This document shows, one piece after another, positions 5,672-10,495 of a stretch of DNA of 10,495 bases. How positions within the stretch are numbered: the stretch's first letter is position 1; each line of letters starts with the position of its first letter. Location: NCBI GenBank assembly GCA_022572485.1, contig JACZVU010000087.1, positions 1-10,495 of the forward strand, given 5' to 3'. This DNA comes from Myxococcales bacterium. Its GTDB lineage: Bacteria; Myxococcota_A; UBA9160; SMWR01. The position numbers were made by a program, and so were the translations under genes. Under the pieces are notes generated by a model. It did not search any database. It was not told the origin of the DNA and saw nothing but the letters and a program-made list of their open reading frames with translations.

Positions 5672-8235
5672 GGCCGAACGACTGCGAGCGTGTAGGCGTC
5701 GAGGTTGATGATCCGCCGCGCGACCCGCAAGACTTCTTCTTTTCCGATGGCCGCGATCTGTTCGGGGAACGCGTAGTCGGCATCGGGGCCCAACCCGTAG
5801 AGGGCGTTTAGCGAAATCAGCCCGGCGTGCGCGGCGTTGCGTTGCAGGTTGATGGCGTGATTGCCGATCAGGTAGCGCTTGGTGCGCTCGAGCTCCTCGT
5901 CAGAGGGCGGCTGCTGCACCAGCTTTTCCAATTCTTCGAGCATGCCCGCCCGGGCTTCGTCGAGTTTCTCCGCTGAGGTTGCGATGTAAACGGTGAAGTG
6001 GCCCGGCGCGATGCCCTCGGTGTTGTGGGCGCTCACCGCGTAGGCGAGGCTGCGCCGGTCGCGCAGTTCGAGGAAGAGTCTGCCACCCTGGCCGGCCAGC
6101 AGCTGGACGATGACTTCGAGCGCGAAGCGATCGGGGTCATCGATGGTGAGGCCTCGAAAGCCGATCACGAGGTGCGCCTGCGCGCGGTCCTTGCGAAGCT
6201 CGGCTTCGCGAATTTCGCGCGGTGCGTCTTCGAGGGGTGGGCAGGGCGCTTCGAAACCGCCGCTCGGAATCGCGGCAAGGCGAGCCGAGAAGCGGGCGGC
6301 CGTGCTGTCGGGATCCACATCGCCAACGATGGCAATCGTCATGTTCTCGCCGCGGATCAAGCGGGCGTGGTGGTCGCGCAATCGATCGGCGTCGATTTGC
6401 TTGACGGACGCCGTGGAGCCGAGCGTCGCGAGCCGATAGGGGTGGCGCTGGAAGTGGGTTTCGGCGAAGAGCAGGTAGGCGAGTTGTGCGAGCCGGTCTT
6501 CTCGGCGCTCGATCGCCGCGAGAATGTCGCTGCGCTCACGTTCGATCTCTTTGAGATCGAACACGGGTTCGAGAAGCAACTCAGAGAAAAGTTCGAGCGT
6601 CGGATCGAGTGCTTCGATCGGGCACTCCAGCGTTGCCCCAAGACTGTTGCGGCCCGAGAATCCGTCAACTTCGGCGGCCAGATTTTCCGCCGTGCGCGCA
6701 AAGTCCGCGGTGGAGTGGCTGCGGGTTCCCCGTAACCAGATCGATGACAAGAAGCTGGTGATGCCCGCGTTGTTCTGGTCTTCCGCGAGGGTTCCGCCCA
6801 GGAACGCGGCGCGGACCGCCACGACGGGAACCGACCGGCGCGGCATCACGTACAGCTGCGCGCCGTTGATCAGTTCGTAGCGGTGGATCTCGTGCTGCGC
6901 CGGCTGCCGCGCGGGCGCCGCGAAGCTGCGTGTCGTCTGCGCTGTGCCGCGCGCGATCGCGGCGTCGATACTCGCGTCATCCAATCGCGCCGCGTCGGCT
7001 TCGGCGAGCACCGCGCCGACCGTCATGCGCTCGGGCGCCAGGTACCGATGCGCCACGCGCAGCAGGTCTTCCGGCGTCGCGTTGCGGATCCGCTCCAGGT
7101 AGCGGGCCTCTTCGCGGTAGTCGCCTGCGGTCGCGTGGAAGCTGCCGAGCTTCTGTGCCATGCCAGTGACGCTTTCGCGTTCGAAGTGCTCCGAGGTCAG
7201 GAAGTTGATTCGCGCGCGCTCCAGCTCCTCTTTCGATACCGCTTCGACCCGTAGGCGCTCGATCTCGCGCACCGCGGCCGCAATCGAATCCAGTGCGCGC
7301 TCTGCGTTCGTGCTGATGGACACGCTCGTGATGCCCGGATCCATCGGTGTGTACGAATAGGCGTCGATGCGGTCGACGAGTTCGTCGCGCTCCTTGACGC
7401 GGCGATTGAGTCGGCTGCTCTCGCTGTTTCCGAGGATGAAAGTCAGCAAGTCGATGGCCGCGCAATCCGGGTTGCGCAGGCCGACGCCTGAGTAGGCAAT
7501 CTCCAGGTTCACGCGTTCGAATGGTCGCGCGCAGACGACGATGCGTCGCTTGGTCTGGGGGGGGTCCACGGTGCGGCTGCGCTCGATGTTCCCGCGCGGT
7601 CGGCCCTCGAAGGCGGCCTCGAGTTGTTCGATCAGGCGCGCGGCGTCGAAGTCTCCGACCGCTACCGCGATCAGGTTGTCCGGCGTGTACCAGCGCTTGT
7701 AAAAAGCCTGCACGCGCTCGCGGTTGAAGCTTTCGACGCTTTCGCGCGTGCCGAGAATCGGCGCGCGGTAGGGGTGTTTTCGATAGCACTCGGCAAAGAC
7801 CGCCTGGCTGAGCACCTGGGTCGGCGAGTCTTCAGAGCGGCGGATCTCCTCGAGGACGACTTCGATTTCGCGATCGATCTCCTCGGCTGCGAACGTCGAG
7901 TGAAGCAGTGCGTCGGTCAGCACGTCGACGCCGGCTTCGAGCTGTTCTCTTGGGAGTGTCGCGTGGTAGCAGGTCACGTCGAAGGACGTGTAGGCGTTGA
8001 TGCGGCCGCCAGCCCCCTCGACGTCGCCCGCCACATCGCCGACCGCCCGGCGCTCGGTGCCCTTGAAGAGCATGTGCTCGTGGAAGTGGGCGAGCCCAGA
8101 CTCCGAGGGGCGCTCGTCCGCAGAGCCCACCTTGGCCCAGAGTTGAATCTCGGCGACCGGGGCGATCTTGCTCTCGCACAACAGAACCGTCAGTCCGCTG
8201 GACAGAATTTCGCAACGAATTTTGGGATGACTCAA
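5668..8235 (-). CDS. M16-family zinc metallopeptidase with two fused M16 halves
   Basis: M16 (pitrilysin/insulinase/processing peptidase) proteins degrade or process peptides inside a clamshell chamber. The first half of this 855-residue protein carries the inverted zinc motif HFHEH (H50, E53, H54) in GLAHFHEHMLFKGT, and the distal ligand Glu near E130 in REIEVVLEEIRR. GGRINAYTSFDVTCYHATLP, a conserved M16 segment, also lies in this half. The second half (from about HEIHRYELINGAQLYVMP) repeats the fold without HxxEH, having ITSFLSSIW at that place, so it is presumably inactive. RSLAYAVSA (R728, Y732) is the family's usual substrate-binding pair. A TTG start is used, since the next Met, M55 directly after the zinc motif, would remove the ligands. 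No signal peptide is visible, so a cytoplasmic location is implied unless the start is wrong. It is transcribed divergently from hemW. Confidence 0.92.
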   Translation of the reverse strand: MSHPKIRCEILSSGLTVLLCESKIAPVAEIQLWAKVGSADERPSESGLAHFHEHMLFKGTERRAVGDVAGDVEGAGGRINAYTSFDVTCYHATLPREQLEAGVDVLTDALLHSTFAAEEIDREIEVVLEEIRRSEDSPTQVLSQAVFAECYRKHPYRAPILGTRESVESFNRERVQAFYKRWYTPDNLIAVAVGDFDAARLIEQLEAAFEGRPRGNIERSRTVDPPQTKRRIVVCARPFERVNLEIAYSGVGLRNPDCAAIDLLTFILGNSESSRLNRRVKERDELVDRIDAYSYTPMDPGITSVSISTNAERALDSIAAAVREIERLRVEAVSKEELERARINFLTSEHFERESVTGMAQKLGSFHATAGDYREEARYLERIRNATPEDLLRVAHRYLAPERMTVGAVLAEADAARLDDASIDAAIARGTAQTTRSFAAPARQPAQHEIHRYELINGAQLYVMPRRSVPVVAVRAAFLGGTLAEDQNNAGITSFLSSIWLRGTRSHSTADFARTAENLAAEVDGFSGRNSLGATLECPIEALDPTLELFSELLLEPVFDLKEIERERSDILAAIERREDRLAQLAYLLFAETHFQRHPYRLATLGSTASVKQIDADRLRDHHARLIRGENMTIAIVGDVDPDSTAARFSARLAAIPSGGFEAPCPPLEDAPREIREAELRKDRAQAHLVIGFRGLTIDDPDRFALEVIVQLLAGQGGRLFLELRDRRSLAYAVSAHNTEGIAPGHFTVYIATSAEKLDEARAGMLEELEKLVQQPPSDEELERTKRYLIGNHAINLQRNAAHAGLISLNALYGLGPDADYAFPEQIAAIGKEEVLRVARRIINLDAYTLAVVRP

Positions 8236-8299
8236 GGTGCGCGGAGAGTAACGCAGGCCGCCGCGCGAAGCGCCCGGGCCGAGCGGCTACCCTGCCCGT
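8236..8299. promoter_or_regulatory. 64-bp divergent intergenic region between the M16 gene and hemW
   Basis: Both flanking genes start here in opposite directions, with TTG and GTG codons, and neither start has a recognisable Shine-Dalgarno sequence. Any promoters must overlap each other or lie within the coding regions. I could not pick out -35/-10 boxes. Confidence 0.35.
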
Positions 8300-9490
8300 G
8301 TGCGTGATACGACGGTTGGCGTCTACGTCCACATTCCGTTCTGCGAGCGGGTCTGCCCGTATTGCGATTTTGCGGTGCTCGCCGCCCCCGAGCTGTCCGC
8401 CGAGCAAGAGGCCCGCTACGTCGACGCGCTGCTGCACGAACTCGCCTCGCGCAGCGCCGTGTATCAAGACGCTACCGGTAGGGGCCGCCGCCTCGCGAGC
8501 ATCTACCTCGGCGGTGGCACGCCCTCGCTGCTGGCCCCGGAGTCGCTCGCCCGGATCGTCGACGCGATCCATGCGACGTTTCCCCACGACGGCCCGGTCG
8601 AGACCACCCTCGAAGTGAACCCCAGCACGCTCGAGCGCTCCCGGCTGCTGGATTTCCGGGCGCTCGGTGTGAATCGCGTGTCGGTGGGGGTCCAGAGTTT
8701 CGACGATGCGGTCTTGAAGCGTCTGGGCCGCGCGCATCGGGTCGAAGAGGCCCAGCAAACGCTGGCCGCGTGCCGCGCCGCGGGCTTTCCCGCGATCTCG
8801 CTGGATCTGATCTTCGCAGCGCCCGGGCAGCGCCTGGCGAATCTGGAGGCCGACCTCGACCGCACGTTGGAATTTGGCCCGGATCACGTCTCGAGCTACG
8901 AGCTGACCATCGAATCGGGTACGCCTTTTGCGCTCGCAGCGAGCCGCGGGCAGCTGCCGCTTCCCGACCAGGACGAAGCCATCGCGATGCTGGAGGCCAT
9001 CGAGGCCCGCCTGTGCGCGGGCGGCTTCGAGCGCTACGAGATTTCCAACTACGCGCGTCCGGGTTTTCAGGCCATCCACAACCGGCGTTACTGGGAGCGT
9101 TGGCCGGTGCTGGGCCTCGGGGTCGGCGCCTTTTCGAGCGAACCGCCGAGCGCCGCGGCGCCCTTTGGAGCCCGGCGCTCGAACGTGCGGGACCTTCGCA
9201 TCTACCTCGACCGGATCGCCCAGCAGCGTCCGCCCGCGGCGGGCCCCACCGAAGTCTTCGATGCGGATACCGCGCGCGGTGAGGCCGCCTTCCTTGCGCT
9301 ACGCGGGTCGCGCGGCCTGTTGGCCGCGGAATTCGAGGGAGAATTCGGGCAGCCGCCGCGGGCGTTTTTTGGGCCTGCGATCGATCGCTTGATCGAGGCC
9401 GGACTGCTCGACGAGGCGGGGGGTGGAGATCTGCGGCTCAGCACTCGAGGCCGGCTGCTCGCGGACTCGGTTTTTGCCGAATTCGTCTGA
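8300..9490 (+). CDS. hemW: radical SAM heme chaperone HemW
   Basis: HemW binds heme and a 4Fe-4S cluster and is thought to deliver heme to respiratory enzymes. It resembles coproporphyrinogen III oxidase HemN but is not one. The 396-residue protein starts with VGVYVHIPFCERVCPYCDF, giving the radical SAM CX3CX2C motif at C15, C19 and C22 with the CDF ending typical of HemW. IYLGGGTPSLL, EVNPST, GVNRVSVGVQSFDD, DLIFAAPGQ, SSYELTIESGTPF and YEISNYARPGFQAIHNRRYW follow in the usual order. The C-terminal HemN_C domain (EAAFLALRGSRGL to the end) is intact. The GTG at 8300 is the only start close to the conserved N-terminus. The length is normal, and the gene precedes hrcA as in many bacteria, supporting HemW over HemN. 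A shared transcript with hrcA is possible, but the 168-base gap also holds a promoter candidate. Confidence 0.95.
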   Translation: MRDTTVGVYVHIPFCERVCPYCDFAVLAAPELSAEQEARYVDALLHELASRSAVYQDATGRGRRLASIYLGGGTPSLLAPESLARIVDAIHATFPHDGPVETTLEVNPSTLERSRLLDFRALGVNRVSVGVQSFDDAVLKRLGRAHRVEEAQQTLAACRAAGFPAISLDLIFAAPGQRLANLEADLDRTLEFGPDHVSSYELTIESGTPFALAASRGQLPLPDQDEAIAMLEAIEARLCAGGFERYEISNYARPGFQAIHNRRYWERWPVLGLGVGAFSSEPPSAAAPFGARRSNVRDLRIYLDRIAQQRPPAAGPTEVFDADTARGEAAFLALRGSRGLLAAEFEGEFGQPPRAFFGPAIDRLIEAGLLDEAGGGDLRLSTRGRLLADSVFAEFV

Positions 9491-9512
9491 GTGGGGGGCC
9501 TTCCCGCTGGGG

Positions 9513-9541
9513 CCTGAAAGCTCAGTCGCGGGACCCTATCG
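9513..9541 (+). promoter_or_regulatory. sigma-32-like heat-shock promoter candidate for hrcA
   Basis: CCTGAAA at 9513-9519 matches the sigma-32 -35 consensus CTTGAAA at all but one base. After a 14-base spacer, CCCTATCG at 9534-9541 resembles the -10 consensus CCCCATNT at five of seven fixed positions. It lies 23 bases after hemW and about 117 bases before the hrcA start, where a heat-shock promoter would make sense. The match was judged by eye. Confidence 0.35.
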
Positions 9542-9553
9542 GCCGATGAATCG

Positions 9554-9571
9554 GGCTAGACTATTGTAGCC
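9554..9571. promoter_or_regulatory. inverted repeat in the hrcA leader
   Basis: GGCTA (9554-9558) and TAGCC (9567-9571) flank an 8-base A/T-containing spacer, just downstream of the promoter candidate. It resembles CIRCE in layout (short arms, 8-9 base spacer) but not in sequence (TTAGCACTC with GAGTGCTAA). A role in HrcA control is speculative. Confidence 0.3.
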
Positions 9572-9618
9572 TTCGGCGCGCAGGGGACGTGCCGGGGAAC
9601 TCTCCAACCAGCTCGATG

Positions 9619-9638
9619 AAGGGCTCTGCTGAGCCCTT
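9619..9638. promoter_or_regulatory. perfect 8-bp hairpin just upstream of the hrcA start
   Basis: AAGGGCTC (9619-9626) and GAGCCCTT (9631-9638) form a perfect stem with a TGCT loop, ending 20 bases before the GTG at 9659. There is no following T tract, so it is not a standard terminator. It could be a leader RNA structure affecting translation of hrcA, or a DNA palindrome for a repressor. Confidence 0.4.
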
Positions 9639-9658
9639 ACGGGTATGGGGGGGCAGCT

Positions 9659-10495
9659 GTGGCTGCGAGACAACCCGAAGTGGGGCGGGATTCGTACGAT
9701 CTCTCCGCGCGCCAGGCTGCCGTCTTGAGGGCGATCGTCCAGGCGTACGTCGGTGAGGCCGCTCCGATTGGCTCCCAGACGCTTACCCATCTGTTGCCGA
9801 TGCATATTTCGCCCGCGAGTGTGCGCGCGACGCTCGCGGAACTGGCGGGGATGAACCTGGTCGAACAGCCGCACACGTCGTCCGGCCGGATTCCCACCGA
9901 GCAGGGCCTGCGCTTGTTCGTCGATCGGCTGCTCGACCCGAAGCAGCTCGACGCGAGCAATGTCGCATCGTACGAGATGCGCAACATCACCTACAGCGTC
10001 GACGAGGCGGAGCCCGACTCCGTGGTCAACGTCGCTTCGCAATTGCTCTCCGACTGCACCCGGCAACTGGGCTTCGTGGTTACGCCGCGACTCGAGCGGA
10101 TCGTTCTCAGCCGGATCAGCCTGGTCCGGCTCTCGTCAGAGCGCGTGCTGGTGGTGCTCGTTTCGAAGAATGGCGGCGCGCATCGGCGCGTGATCGAGGG
10201 CGAATGGGACCAGCGCGAACTCGACCGCACTGCCGTGCTGCTCTCCGAGCGCGCGGCGGGTCGCACGCTGGTCGAGGTGCGCGCGGCGCTGGTCGACGAG
10301 GCCGAGCGCCTGCGAGATCGGGCCGACGCGCTTTTGACCCGCGCGATCGATCTCGGCCGTCGCGCCGTGGCGGTGGGTGACGACGAGGTGGACCTCGTGA
10401 TCGAGACCCGCCTCGCGCTGCTCGACCAACCCGAGTTCCACGATCCCCAGCGCATTCGCGATCTCTTCGCAGCGCTCGAAACCAAGCAGCGGTTG
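9659..10495 (+). CDS. hrcA: heat-inducible transcriptional repressor HrcA (3' end beyond window)
   Basis: HrcA represses groE/dnaK-type chaperone operons by binding CIRCE elements, with GroEL aiding its folding. The visible 279 residues contain the N-terminal winged-helix: LSARQAAVLRAIVQAY, the PIGSQTL segment, SPASVRATLAELAGMNLVEQPHTSSGRIPTEQGLRLFVDRLL. The last part is the family signature (QPHTSxGRIPT). The GAF-like middle domain follows (QLGFVVTPRLERIVLSRISLVRLSSERVLVVLVSKNG). HrcA proteins are usually about 340 residues, so roughly the last 60 lie beyond the window. The recognition helix reads VRATLAEL where most relatives have IRNxMxxLE, so the Asn is replaced by Ala. The GTG at 9659 is chosen because a G-rich stretch (9647-9653) lies at a suitable distance. 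A GTG at 9680 is the alternative. The frame was read by hand to the window edge without a stop. Confidence 0.93.
   Translation, partial: MAARQPEVGRDSYDLSARQAAVLRAIVQAYVGEAAPIGSQTLTHLLPMHISPASVRATLAELAGMNLVEQPHTSSGRIPTEQGLRLFVDRLLDPKQLDASNVASYEMRNITYSVDEAEPDSVVNVASQLLSDCTRQLGFVVTPRLERIVLSRISLVRLSSERVLVVLVSKNGGAHRRVIEGEWDQRELDRTAVLLSERAAGRTLVEVRAALVDEAERLRDRADALLTRAIDLGRRAVAVGDDEVDLVIETRLALLDQPEFHDPQRIRDLFAALETKQRL

Noticed and set aside
3387..5783. Very long minus-strand open frame continuing upstream of the isomerase, antisense to the gamma-glutamyltransferase gene
   Set aside because: It is an open frame caused by high G+C opposite a well-supported gene. It is rich in Arg, Asp and His without family motifs, and the isomerase has its own signal peptide at 3365.
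5998..6735. Plus-strand open frame inside the M16 gene
   Set aside because: Antisense shadow with low-complexity charged composition. The opposite strand carries an M16 domain.
7832..9079. Minus-strand open frame opposite hemW
   Set aside because: Shadow of hemW and of the M16 gene. It shows no motif and runs across both genes.
9491..9658. CIRCE operator upstream of hrcA
   Set aside because: The consensus arms TTAGCACTC and GAGTGCTAA were looked for and not found. The inverted repeats present have different sequences.
9536..10066. Minus-strand open frames across the hrcA start
   Set aside because: Shadow of hrcA, whose HTH and QPHTSxGRIPT signature are clear on the plus strand.

Overview
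The window is high-GC bacterial chromosome (Cys/His-rich codon families ending in G/C, many GTG/TTG starts) carrying mostly housekeeping genes plus one toxin-antitoxin pair. The hemW-hrcA order at the right edge is a conserved bacterial arrangement that usually continues into grpE/dnaK. Together with Sec/lipoprotein signal peptides and a HipBA pair, it fits a Gram-negative of the deltaproteobacterial/myxobacterial type or a similar uncultured lineage. No marker fixes the phylum, so this placement is an inference.

Left part (1-2663, plus strand): a small polytopic membrane protein of unknown function is followed by a 110-base AT-rich island (about 29% G+C, counted over 851-960) that holds an almost perfect palindrome. 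Next comes a HipB-type antitoxin overlapping a complete HipA-type Ser/Thr kinase toxin with all visible catalytic residues. A hairpin with a T tract closes hipA.

Middle (2664-5670): a cyclophilin-type peptidyl-prolyl isomerase, predicted lipoprotein, lies on the minus strand. It is divergent from a secreted gamma-glutamyltransferase on the plus strand. The gap between them (about 380 bp, no convincing gene) contains a 77-bp tandem repeat that runs into the 5' end of the isomerase gene, and a G/C hairpin close to the transferase start. The transferase converges on an M16 protease gene, with hairpin structures between the two stop codons.

Right part (5671-10495): a two-halved M16 zinc metallopeptidase (minus strand, TTG start) is divergent, across 64 bp, from hemW (plus strand, GTG start). 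hemW is followed by a 168-bp leader containing a sigma-32-like promoter candidate, two inverted repeats and the start of hrcA, which is cut by the window edge.

Functionally the window combines envelope protein folding and peptide/glutathione turnover (isomerase, gamma-glutamyltransferase, M16 protease), heme delivery and heat-shock control (HemW, HrcA), and a kinase-type toxin-antitoxin module. I did not find a convincing undescribed multi-gene system. The most unusual parts are non-coding: the hipBA operator region, the 77-bp repeat at the isomerase start, and the hrcA leader.
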